64,000 nucleotides of DNA from Cylindrobasidium torrendii FP15055 ss-10 (Eukaryota > Basidiomycota > Agaricomycetes > Agaricales > Physalacriaceae), in the NCBI GenBank assembly GCA_000934385.1, contig KN880533.1:19029-83028 (forward strand), read 5' to 3'. A program made the position numbers and the translations under genes. Below are positions 22,380-33,768 of the stretch, piece by piece (the first letter of the stretch is position 1; each line of letters starts with the position of its first letter). The notes under the pieces were generated by a model that did not search any database, was not told the DNA's origin, and saw nothing but the letters and a program-made list of their open reading frames with translations.

Positions 22380-23865
22380 GCGTCACGCCCAGAGAAAGAC
22401 GTCCATGCTCCGCCAGGGTCCCCGCTCGTTAGACGCAAGCCAGACAAGGCAGACTTGTGCTGCCGACGAGCCGCGGATCCCAAATCACGGCACAATGAGC
22501 TGGACGCTGCGGCGCATACCCGATCCGCCTCCGAATTTGGGATTTTGTCGGCGAGGATCTTGCCACGTGCACTCCAGGCGTCGGTGGTGCCACTCGATCC
22601 GCGCACTACATGTACGCGCCTGGGTGCTCGACGCCGCATTGAGTGAATCATGGCGCTGAGACCAACGCTGCTTGTAGGAATATGCCACGGAAAATACGGT
22701 CAAGGAGGAGGACTGAGAACGATTGTGTACAGAGCAATCTGTCAGTGCGTACGGCATAGAATCAATAACATAGAGAGGGGCAAATATAGTCGTTACACGA
22801 GGATTGAGGTTACGAAATGAAAAGCAGTGACTCACTTTCGATACGTGAAGTCCAAAATATCCATGCGTGCATTCTCCAGTATGAGGTCAAGAGAAACGGG
22901 TGGCATTATGTGCACAACTTTACAGCGTGAAGTGATGAAAGGAGGAAAGAAACAAGATGAATCTCTCGCTGCTGAGTATATATAAGATATATACACGTTG
23001 CACCGTCTTGAAAGCATACGGTTGCCTGACGGTTTGCACATTGCAATCTACATCCTCGTGTACAGAGATTCGCACTAGATTTGCACACCTAGATGACACA
23101 ATATATTGTCGTAAATTGTGCTGATATGAATTTCTTTCGGGTATGAATTTGATTAAAGAAATAGTGTGACCAACAAATGCCGAGCGCGGTGACTCTGCCA
23201 ACGTATTTTTTTGCATCAACCAACGTCTTTCCACATCTTCCACCAGCCTCTCTGCCCTTGGAAAACAGTTGGGAAGAATTTCCCACTGCACAAAAAGACG
23301 TTGCGACAGCCAAAAGATACATTATGCGGTGTGCCACTGCACTCGCAGCGGTACACGTGGTCTTCGTGGCGCCTTGATCCTCCGCGATCGTGGTTGGCTT
23401 TGTGCCAGCACCATGCTCGCCGCCGTGCTCGAGCTCAGGCTCATCTCCCTGCTCGTAACTCGGACACGACTGAGCATCGACCTATTTGCTCTGGATGGTT
23501 GTGGTTGTGCGCCATAGCGGTTATTCTATTTGGGCAATGTTGAGTACGCGTCATTTTATCCTTCTGCGCGTTATGCGTTTCTCCAACTTGTTCTGACCAT
23601 GGACAGGTCATTCAACGGTGTATTGGGAGCGCACTAGTACTGGATCTTTCAAGCATGAATCCTGCAGCTGCAACTTCAGATATTACAGTGCGTGCTGTCC
23701 TGGCCATCTCCCCCGCCCCCAAATTATTAACGGCTGAACCTAGGCACACAACTCGATCCAGCAGCAAGTCCCGATGCCGACAGTTCAGATGCGCGGCAAA
23801 TCAGACGCACACTTTGGTCTCGGATCATCATTGTCTTTCCCCTCCTCCTCCCACCGTCAGTACCC
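22380..23865. other. Intergenic with a lone minus-strand TATA and short first-exon candidate
   Basis: A TATATATA element at 22977-22993 precedes, on the minus strand, an ATG at 22906. That ATG opens MPPVSLDLILENARMDILDF and reaches a GTGAGT donor at 22835. No convincing downstream exon was found, so this may be a first exon, a relic or chance. The rest, including short frames at 23089-23377, shows no recognisable family. Confidence 0.35.
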
Positions 23866-25782
23866 ATGGGAGCCAAGCGATACTGGGAGGTGCGTCATCA
23901 TTGCCTAGCCTCCCACAACTTATTCATGACCATGTAGATGCTCTCCAATGGCTACGGCGTTGACGTTGAATCTATCAAACTGCCCACATATGCAACAAGG
24001 GGCTTCCTTGAAAACTCGGGAAATGTGCGCGCTATCCGCATGGCCATTGATGCTCGTGGAGTGCTTCATCGTGCCGGCTACGCTGGCGGCAAGTTCTCGT
24101 CTACGATTGCCGACCGAGGATGCCTTTTCAACATTATCTGCGCCTTCCGTAGCATCCCCATGCTCTCCCTCTTTGTCTTCGATGGGGCTAGTCGTCGTGG
24201 TGTCAAGCGTGGCCGGAGGGTCACAGGGAATCCCCACAACCTCGAAGAAAGTATGCAGGACCTACTTGATGCATTTGGTATGGAATGGGCTCGTGTGCGT
24301 ATTCACTCAATTTTTACTGTTGCTCTGCTAAATCTGACTTGTAGCCGGACGGCGAAGCCGATCGCGAGTTCAGCTTCATCCTCAAGTACGGAATGGCCGA
24401 CTGTGTTCTCACAGACGATAATGATGCTTTACCCCACGGCATAACTCACGTTTACCGCCCGTATGTCTCCACTCTTAATTCAAACGCTATCTCATGCTGA
24501 TTTCTCCCTAGCGCGGTCAATGTTACTGGCCAGAAGACAAGCTCTATCCACAAATTCCTCAATGGAGTACTCTACACCACCAATGCTTCGAAGAGCATTT
24601 CCGACCACATTTTCGTGAGCATTTGCTTGGGTTCAGACGGCGATGTACGTTGTCCATTGTTGCAACTCATTCCTTTCTATGTACTAACGGTAATCTTAGA
24701 CTGGTCTTTCTGGAGTTGGTCCCGCCCTTGTCGAGATTCTGTGTGCTTTCCAACACCACGACACGCTAATCCAGTGCGCTCAATATACACCGGAGAACTT
24801 CGAGTCAGCGCGCGCTGTGTTCCTCGCCGCCATGAGATCCAGTTGCATGGCACACTCAAGTGGTCGCGTCCGGGCTATCACATTCCCCGCAAGTTTCCCG
24901 TCAAAGACCATCATCCAGCGTTACCTCGTCAACCCACCAGGCGACTCGACAGGCCAACACCAGTCCCAGTCGCCCGACTACAGTACCCCACCTTGCCTCC
25001 CCCGTATCTCGCACTGGATGGCGGGAAATCTCACGGGCTGTCGCAACATGAAGACGCTCTACCATCGTGCTGTGCGACAAGTCGTCCCAATCCTTGTTAT
25101 GCGCCAGCTCATCCTCGAAGTCATGGGATACGACAACAACCTCGAGAACGTCGCGCCATTTGCGCATCACCTTACGCTAACACCAACGGGCATCGAGTCG
25201 TCCGACAACATTCAGCTACTTGTTCGCATGCCCGCTTCCATGGTCGCCGAAATGGTTAGCGGTGCCACCGAAGGCATACTCCCTCGCCATGCCAGCCGGG
25301 TCAAAGTGTGGATTTCATCCGACATTTTTATGGAGGTAGTCCGCCTTCGCACATTGCAGACTACCACCGCTTCGGAGGGAGACACACTGGTCCCTGGCGA
25401 CACCAATGAACATGAGCATGGAGGTGAAGAGGATGGGCCGACGGGCAGCAAAGAGGATGGATTGGGCAGCGAGGAGGATGGATTGGGCAGCGAAGAGGAT
25501 GGCGAAGAGTATTGCCCGGCACAGGATGATTGGTCTACGGAGGGTGTGTCGTCACCGACAGCGCCGGCGCCTGCAGCAATGGACGGAACCTCTCATTTGG
25601 ACGTCAGCCTCGACCTCACTGGCGCTGACGAGCTTATCCGGCCCTTCAAAAAGCGGAGGTCCTCGCATGCGGCTGCCATACATGGTGGCTGGGAGCCTCT
25701 TGTGGCGGCGGACGGCTCCCATCTGGGTTGGATGAAAGTCAGTGTTGGGGAGAATGGAGGTGAGATTATTACCGTTGAGTAG
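23866..25782 (+). CDS. XPG/Rad2-family structure-specific nuclease, GEN1/Yen1-like (5 exons, 570 aa)
   Basis: Exons 23866-23889, 23938-24294, 24345-24460, 24512-24644 and 24700-25782. The N-region opens MGAKRYWEML, equivalent to MGxxxLW. The catalytic acidic residues are all present: Asp in IDARG, Asp in FVFDGA, Glu pair in GEADRE, Asp pair in TDDNDA, and Asp pair in GSDGDTGLSGVG, the last leading into a helix-hairpin-helix. A chromodomain-like middle and an acidic C-terminal region follow, with a short in-frame repeat (GSEEDGL, separate entry) and a basic RPFKKRRSS motif that may be an NLS. Family members cut Holliday junctions or flaps. Such 'PIN domain-like' genes are multi-copy in Agaricomycetes, so this may be one paralogue rather than the sole resolvase. 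Confidence 0.85.
25444..25502 (+). repeat. In-frame 24-bp tandem repeat in the XPG-like gene
   Basis: Two near-identical 24-bp units plus a partial unit, encoding repeated GS[KE]EDGL octads within an acidic linker. Likely to vary in copy number among strains. Confidence 0.7.
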
Positions 25783-25922
25783 TGAACTGTATGTGAATGT
25801 ATAACGGCCGGGTGGATTGTATTGTATATTAGGATGAAATGGCAACTGTACAGTATGTAGGATAGTGTATAACGTGTATGTTGAATGAAATGAAAGTACA
25901 GTTGGAACATGCAGTAGACAGT

Positions 25923-25973
25923 GGTCTCAGTCAGCGTGTCTGCTGCGTTGTGGCCTTGCGACTGACTGAGACC
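25923..25973. repeat. Perfect 12-bp inverted repeat, 27-bp spacer
   Basis: Left arm GGTCTCAGTCAG (25923-25934) and right arm CTGACTGAGACC (25962-25973) are exact reverse complements. The repeat ends 13 bp before the recombinase start codon. It could be a recombinase binding or crossover site, an RNA hairpin in the leader, or chance. Confidence 0.7.
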
Positions 25974-25986
25974 TTCTCTCACCGCC

Positions 25987-27676
25987 ATGAGCTCTACCAT
26001 CTCTGGAGTTTTGCACATGCCAGCAGTGCAGGCAGCTCTGAATCGAGCGAGCGCTGTTCGGCCAGGCGACGAAGATTATGCAGGAATCTGCGATGACTTG
26101 GCCGATGCTACGAACATGAATATTGACCGATTCGACGGCGCTGGAAATGACAATGAAAACGAAGATGAGGACGAGGACGAAGACGAGACTGAGGACACAA
26201 ATGACGAGAACGGCCATAGTCTACTGCTTGAGACGGCACGACAGCGCTCAAAAGGCATTAAGCCGGGAACTGAGAAGACATACCTTCGGTGTGCTCATTT
26301 CTTTGTCCACAAGTCAGCATGCAACGCTCACATTGTTTTAGACTATTTAAACAGTTCCTCGCCTTTGGAGTGGCTCACAAGTGCTTCAGCGAGTCATTCG
26401 AGGCCAAGCCGGGTGTCGCAATGCCAGCCGAAATGCCTGCAATCTGTGTTGCATGGATCATTGACAAGTGCACTCTTCTCTCTTTTTTACCTCCTTCAAG
26501 AGCTCATCGCATTTTAAGATGTGATTATGTACAACTCGATGGGACACCTCGCCCAAATTCAAGCACTCCTGCAACATGGGCTACCGCACAAAAGATGCGC
26601 GCGGCACTTACCTTTGTATTTGGAAAGATTTGCGGCCTTGGAACTACGCCTTGGCACGAGAGTGAGTTGAAACGAGGTGTATGGCTCGGAAATCCGTCAG
26701 CGTCTCCCGTCTTGTCCTCTTTCATGACTGGGCTTAGCCGAGAAAAGGCAAGCATTGTTTTCTATAGATTTGACTGTGTGTCTGATCATTCTCTCACAGA
26801 ATATGCGCGGTGAGGCTCCAACCAGTTCGCGTGCCATTACGGCCGACGACCTCCAACGGCTTCATCTCCTCAACACCGACCCTTCTCTCAAGACGATGCC
26901 GGCATCCGACCCACGCATGAGACTTGGTGGCTGGATGGTTCGTATAATGCTGATGGCATTATACACCATCTGCTTTTTCTGCCTACTTCGCGGTGACGAG
27001 GCTCTCGGTTTGCAGATGCAAAATATAGATTTTAAGAAAGGCAGGGATGGCCGACAGACGCTCTGGATATGGTTAACGCATCGGAAGACCAATCAGCATG
27101 GTGGTGCGTCTTAAAAATCCTGCCTTAGAATTTCCACGCTCTAAATTGACCTTGAAGGTATCAAACCGTTTGTGATTCGTATGTTACCAGCTTACCTGCG
27201 GCATCTCTGTCCTGTGCGTGCTCTTGCAGAATGGCTTGAGGCCTCTCAGATCACCGAGGGATATATATTTCGCTCCTTCGATAAGGCTGGTCGCCCAATT
27301 CTCATCGAGAATAAACACATTGTGAGTGCCACTCATGATCGAGTTTGCAATCTAATCACAATGCAAGAGTGCTGCCGACTTCACACAGCTTTTCCGCTGT
27401 AATATGTATGAGCTTGGACATGGACCATGGGCTTATGCATCTCATTCATTCCGTCGTGGAGGATGTCAATGGCTGCACCAAGATCTTCGTTGGCATCTTC
27501 GAAAAATCTGTGAATGGGGCGGGTGGAGTGTTGAATACAGCAACTTGACCATTGTCAAGTATCTCATTAACCACAACGACAACCCTACCATAAAGCGGGA
27601 AGACTTTTTTGATTTCGAGAAACTACCTACAACGGCATGTAACACTTGCGGGCGGTCGTGTGCTTGCGGATACTAG
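25987..27676 (+). CDS. Tyrosine recombinase, crypton-like (6 exons, 477 aa)
   Basis: Exons 25987-26288, 26342-26467, 26519-26747, 26800-27103, 27158-27321 and 27368-27676. An acidic low-complexity N-terminus (DEDEDEDE) leads to a SAM-like core-binding region (GTEKTYLRLFKQFLAFGV, PATWATAQKMRAALTFVFG). The catalytic domain carries the first Arg in CFFCLLRGDEALGL, a Lys-containing beta-hairpin (THRKTNQHG), the HxxR box in ASHSFRRGGCQWL, a WGGWS segment, and a Tyr candidate in NLTIVKYLINHND. All expected positions of the R-K-HxxR-W/H-Y set are filled, so the protein may be active. It ends with a Cys-rich tail (CNTCGRSCACGY). Intron 3 is a GC-AG intron (AAG|GCAAGC ... CACAG). Such genes derive from Crypton elements; no other element parts were found. 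Confidence 0.82.
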
Positions 27677-27711
27677 AAACAGAAACAGGACTTTAATTCA
27701 TGTGTACCGTA

Positions 27712-29532
27712 CTACACCTCATCCTCTCCATCCTCGCTACCACCAATGTACTCTACTCCAAGCTTCTTACAGTACGCGCGTGCTATCATAGGTATCGCTG
27801 TCATCACGACCTTGCCGCCGCGGTTATCCGAGTACGCAAACACTTCATTGAACCTCTCACCATACTCAGCCTTTGCCTGCGCAACCAACTGATTGTCATA
27901 GCCTGCCCTCCTCGCACGCATGCTCTTCATGAGCGCAGTGAACGACATGCGGCCTTTGGCATCGCTGTACGTCTCCCAGAACCTGGTCTCGCCGAGACGG
28001 CGGTACTCGCGAATGAAATCCTACAAACACTTTAGTAAGATTTCCAGAAGACCGTCCTCACGTACTCGGTATTGTGTCCATTTGTTCTTCTCTTTCTCCC
28101 ACACATGCGGCACCTTGGGATTGTTCCGGAACAAGAGCGGTAAGTATACTAAAGGGATTGCCTGCTCACGAATCCGGACAGGATAAACCGACCCGGGCAT
28201 GTATACTGGATTCCAGCCGTCGTCATCCCAGGATGCCACCAAGCGCTTTGTATCCGAAAATCTGAGCGGATCCGGTGCAGTAACCTCATCCTTGGTGAAC
28301 ACAAATGGTGCACCACGAATCTGGATGGTGATACGATGAACAGTGGCGGTGTCAGGCGAATTGGGACGTGCGCAGATAGTACTAGTGCTTGGGAGAAAAT
28401 GATTGCCGTCTATTGCCAGTGTCGGCGACTGGTTCTGCGTATTTGAGATATTCGCATTGGCGCAAAGTATTGTCGACGGAAATGGAGGATTCTGCGCGCC
28501 TGTCGGTGGAAATAAGCTGGTGCCGTGGTTTTGTCCAGCCGCAGAGTCGGTGTGGTCGGTAGAACTGGCACGGTGGAGGTTCAGTCTTGCCGATGTGATG
28601 GATTGCACATAGCGTTGGCATGCAAGAGGGTCGAGAGGCGAAGGAATTGGTGGTGATGGCAAACTCGGATGCGGATCCTGGATTTGATGTGAGTAGTACT
28701 CAGCAGGACGGGGGTTAACGCACCAAATTCGTCTGCGTGTTCATCGCATTCATGGACGGCGGCAGGTTTACAGCGGCCAAAGTTGTTGTGGCTAGATGCG
28801 AATTGCGGAGGGGCACATTCTGCTTCCTCTCCTGCCGAACGATGCTCATTATTTCCCTTGTCTACACAGGACAGTCAGCGGGGTGCCTCAGATTCAGTAG
28901 CTATGGACCACGGACCGCAATCTTTATTTTGTCCTTCTCTGCCTGAGTGCGGCGATCCTGAGATTGAGCGACGTGTGGATTGTGGGAAGGAAGTTCTGGT
29001 TTTGCCTCATTCAGCCACGCTTCGCGGGGGTTGGGCTTTCGCTTTGTCGTAGGCTTCAACGGTCCATTATGGGGACGGGTGGCGAAGGCAAAAATCCTGA
29101 TCAAATTGTCAATGAAGTGTGTGCAGGTGAAGCAGAGCACACACGTATTCTTCCACAGATCCATTCCACCCTCGCTGAACTCGACCAACCGTACGAGTAG
29201 CTCATCCTTCCTTCCAACTCTGTGCTGGCGAAAATCCTTGCATAATGACTTGAGGTCGGCGACGTTCATGACAGAACTGACAGAGTCAGTGGATACAACA
29301 TGAGTACCTGCTAGAACACATACAGATCAATCTGGCGCGTATCGAGTTCCTGCGCCTGAGGGTCGTCCGGTACGATAGGAAATACGACTGGTTCATTCTT
29401 AGCCTTTGCGAGTCTGGCGGCCTGGCTATCCTGTGGCTGCTGCAGCTGCTTGCGCTTCGGTGTTCCGCGTATCGATGGAGGGCGCAATGGCTGTGATATC
29501 GACGCCGAAGCTGAGCCAGTTGCAGAGTCCAT
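27712..29532 (-). CDS. SAP-domain protein of unknown function (at least 6 exons, 526 aa from this start)
   Basis: Exons 29532-29324, 29276-29145, 29096-28916, 28861-28724, 28677-28066 and 28020-27712. The SAP helix-turn-helix, a DNA-binding fold, is clear (DLSVMNVADLKSLCKDFRQH, RVGRKDELLVRLVEF) and is split by intron 1, whose donor GTATGT joins IDL to SVMN. A basic linker and a Pro/Ser/Asn-rich section follow. The C-terminal 200 residues look folded (WNPVYMPGSVYPVRIREQ, WTQYRDFIREYRRLGETRFW), but I do not recognise the family. The first frame stays open to about 29648 and includes a hydrophobic segment (TTLTTCAIVVTAIAAGVVIG), so the true start may be further upstream and add a membrane segment. 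The 3' end is 35 bp from the recombinase stop. Confidence 0.65.
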
Positions 29533-30191
29533 GATTAGTCCGATTACAACACCAGCTGCAATGGCGGTAACGACGATGGCGCAGGTCGTAAGTGTTGTGG
29601 GGCGGGCAAAGGGAGAGTTGACGGCATTTACGATATCCAAGACACTGTAGAGGAATTAGATCGACATAGATACAGTTTTACGGAGCGCATCAATGGGTAA
29701 TTATGGGAGGGAGCGGCGGGCTGAATGGTGTAACGAGGCAGATATTGTAAAGAGAACGGAAAGTAAGAGTTTTTGTATGAAATGATGGGTACAGAAAGGA
29801 CAGGCGCGGTAGTTGGGGAATCGAATCGAGCGCTGACGCGACGCGCTGCAGCAGAGCCGTGAACGGACAAGCGCCGGGCAGGCCATGGTCGAAAATGGCT
29901 GGTCGAGCCCGGAATGTCTGAGGCGCAATCGAGCACGGCTTGAGGACGGCGCGAACGGGACACGAGATGCCGCGGCGAGGGCGAGAGGAGAGACTGGGGG
30001 ACGGAGGCAAAATTTGTGGACCTGAGTCCTCGATCGAAAAGACGTTGGCCGATGACGCGATAGCCCCACGTGGGAAAGTTGGCGGGCGCCAGGCACCGAT
30101 CGTGTGACCCAACTGTCTTTTTGCGGAGAGAAGCTGAATGACCTGCGAGGATGGTGAGCTACATAGATGCTGTGGATTCGGTGAGACGTAC

Positions 30192-30250
30192 TGCGCAGAA
30201 GCGGCGCTGGCTGCTAGGAGCAAAGTGGTGAACTTGGTATGTACCAGCAT
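30192..30250 (-). CDS. Signal-peptide first exon (partial; partner exon uncertain)
   Basis: The ATG at 30250 follows a pyrimidine-rich leader. It encodes MLVHTKFTTLLLAASAASA, a textbook signal peptide, and reaches a strong GTACGT donor at 30191. The phase (2) would fit the acceptor at about 29649 that opens the hydrophobic exon before the SAP gene, giving one membrane-targeted SAP protein. However, a 540-bp intron would be exceptional here. It may belong to a separate secreted protein whose other exons I could not trace. Confidence 0.45.
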
Positions 30251-30665
30251 GGTGATATAAACTATGACTCTCAAAGTCGAGTGAAGAAGAAAGGAAGGAA
30301 TGGGAAAAGAAGGGAAATGTTGACGATGGATGGAGAAAGACAACCTGTGTACCTTTCGCCGACTTGGCGACGACTATTGTTGAATCTTTTGATGAAGTCG
30401 GCCCGGGCAGGCCATTGTAGCGATTATTGATATATATGATTATAGGTAACCAGGACTGTGGGACAATTGGGAATGTCCACAAATATCGTTTCGCGCGACC
30501 TTTTGGCCATCTTCCAGATCTGTAGGTTTCGGCGACGAAATTTCGGGACTCATTATTATCTGTGAGTGTGCTGCAAGCAGCTGCATCATAGCGAAGGATT
30601 CCAGACTGACGCTTAGGGAGGCCAAAGCGAGGATTTACCGAGTTGGTGCAAGTGAAGGCGCGTGG
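30251..30665. other. Divergent intergenic region
   Basis: Between the minus-strand signal-peptide exon and the plus-strand coiled-coil gene. A TATATAT motif near 30432 is placed suitably for minus-strand transcription. Confidence 0.45.
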
Positions 30666-31645
30666 ATGCTGTTCAATGGAGAGAATCCAACTTTTGCTTC
30701 GCGTGTTCAAATTCCTTCCTTTCTGCCACCACTTTCAGGTCGCCCAACCCCGCGTAGCGAGAAATGCAAGCAAGTAAGGCTTTCAAGTTCTTCGGAGACC
30801 ACAGCATTGAGAGCGTCGGCCATTTGTCAAGGTTCCAGTCTGTTCGACACTGGTTCAGACCAATCGACGCGTCCTCTGCGCGACTCCGAAATGCGCACCA
30901 CCCGCGGCCCCGACACACATATTCTACAAGAATTCACTGACGGCGTTACGCTCGACCTTGGACTTTCAGCTTGCACCGATGCAATAACGCTCGAGATGAG
31001 CGGGGTATCGTTCCTCTACAAACTCAGTTCACTGTCTGCCGACTCTCGCGAAATTGTCGAAGTCCTCAAATTGACAGCGAGCGAGCGTAAGAATTGGATG
31101 ATGGTCGGTGCCTACTATCGCCGTGTCGGTAATTCCAGGGCAGCCATCCACGTCGTGAGCACGATGGTCAATGGTGAGGCCATTCTCGTTTCCTTGCTAG
31201 ACACCAACATTCTTTCGAAGAGCTAGCCAAGATCCGCGCCCCTGCATCTCGTGTCAAGCCCGCCTACCTTTTTCTCTCCAGTTGTGAAATGGACCTATCA
31301 CACAGCGAAATAGATCTAGACATCAGCACCAAGCATCGCCAGAATGCCGTTCGTCTGCTGCAAAGGGCCTACGGTACATACGACGGAAGTGCGCCAAAAC
31401 CGCCAGCTGCTGTAAAGCCCAAGAACGTACAGCCCAGAATACCGCCTATCTCGAATCCCAAGATACTTGAAAGAGAAATCGACTGCCTTCGCAACCGACT
31501 ATCCGAGCAATCCCTTAGCATGTCCGACCTAAGGGCACAAAAGAGAAAACTCTCAGATGAGTTGGACAACGAGCGGCGCATTCGACGAAGGCAGGAGGAG
31601 GAGCTTGACGAGCTACGAAAAGAGTTTAAAAGATTTTCTCGATAA
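30666..31645 (+). CDS. Unknown protein with C-terminal coiled coil (2 exons, 310 aa)
   Basis: Exons 30666-31173 and 31221-31645. About 100 Ser-rich disordered residues precede a compact helical region: EIVEVLKLTASERKNWMMVG, AYYRRVGNSRAAIHVVSTMV, PAYLFLSSCEMDL, NAVRLLQRAYG. This region looks like a TPR-type helical repeat domain seen in other basidiomycete proteins that I cannot name. The last ~70 residues form a basic/acidic coiled coil (LEREIDCLRNRLSEQ ... RRQEEELDELRKEF). No enzymatic motif. It lies 204 bp upstream of RPS5 on the same strand. Confidence 0.65.
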
Positions 31646-31849
31646 CACGTTTCAAATTTGTAGTCAAAATAATAGGACAACTTTTGTTTGGTACACTAGC
31701 GCCACTGCCGGGATGCCGAGAAACTATACAGCGTTCGGCCAGTTGCGCCGGATTCACCGGTCCAAACCTTGTCGCGTCCATCAAAAAAATCCGATCGCAA
31801 GCGAAGCCGTCTCCGCCCTCCTCAAGACTCCGCCTCCTCTCCGACGACA

Positions 31850-32653
<804 letters not shown>

Positions 32654-33768
32654 AAACCTCTATTGGTCTTCTCTTCGCTATCTCGACAGGGAGATGCGGA
32701 TCCCAGAGGACGCTGTCGGGAGCACGGGCTCTGGAAGTTGCTGTCCTCTGCTGTCTATGTTTATGACATGCCTTATCGTATGCTACTCAATCAAAACATC
32801 ATCCAACCCATGTGTTTGTTGTTGAGACAAAGTCAATCTGTTAGCTCGAATGAACGATGTGGATGCGTGGGAGGAGCATGTTGCAGGGTTGTTTCAATAA
32901 CTTGCTATTTTCCTGAAGTCTAGGCGACGTCGTGGTTGCCCGTTCCGTATTCTATGAAGCAGTGGTAGTTTATGTTCGTGTGTGTGGCGGACGAAGGCTC
33001 ATGGATGGTGCGTAGTGAGCCGCATCGGCAACTTTGAGCGTGAAAAGTCTTTGTGTCCCGTCAACTTTGAGGCGGAGTGGGTGCCATCCTTGGGAGGGAA
33101 AAATGGTGTCGGGACCGTGGTCCTCTTTCACCAGTCTTTTACTGAACGTCGTTGGGTACGGCACCGTTAACCTCGCTGGCTTTGCCCCGGAAACATGACG
33201 CGGTTCCGTGTCGCCATCAGAGTCCGAGGCGTGCTCTCTCTCGCGAGGCCAGAGCCTGTAGACCCCGATGAAATGAGATTTACTTGACGGAGATTCGAAG
33301 AGGTTGTTCTGTCTGGCCCGACGCCTCGAGGGCTGGATCACTGTCCGGCACATTCCAAAGGGACAACGATGCAGTGAGCGCAATCACTACATCTGATCGA
33401 GGCACATAATCTAATACTCATTGATGCTATCTGGGGTGGGCACTGGGCAAAGTAGCGGGGCGCCGAGGCGGTCCACGGACGGCGTATAATAGAAGGGAAA
33501 TGTTTGTTTTGTACTTTTTGTCGTGCCAAAGGGATGCCCATGGCGACAGACGCTAAACAATAAGCAGAATTAACCAGCTCAAAGAGAACAAGGCAATTTT
33601 ATTGGGACCGATCAGAGCCAGTACATAATCGCGAGAGGCCTTGGCTTCAGTCCATCCTCGCTTCCTACCCCCAACAGCCCTCGTCAGCGAATCTCTTTCC
33701 GCCGCAATCAGCGCGAAAACATCGCTCTCGACACCAGCCACCGTGTCCGCTGCCTGAAATCCTCAACA
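32654..33768. other. Intergenic, about 1.1 kb
   Basis: A 137-codon minus-strand frame (33383-32970) has no ATG at its 5' end and no recognisable family; it may be an exon of an unmodelled gene. Nothing else seen. Confidence 0.4.

Noticed and set aside
32970..33383. 137-codon minus-strand frame
   Set aside because: No ATG start and no family; kept only as a remark in the intergenic entry.
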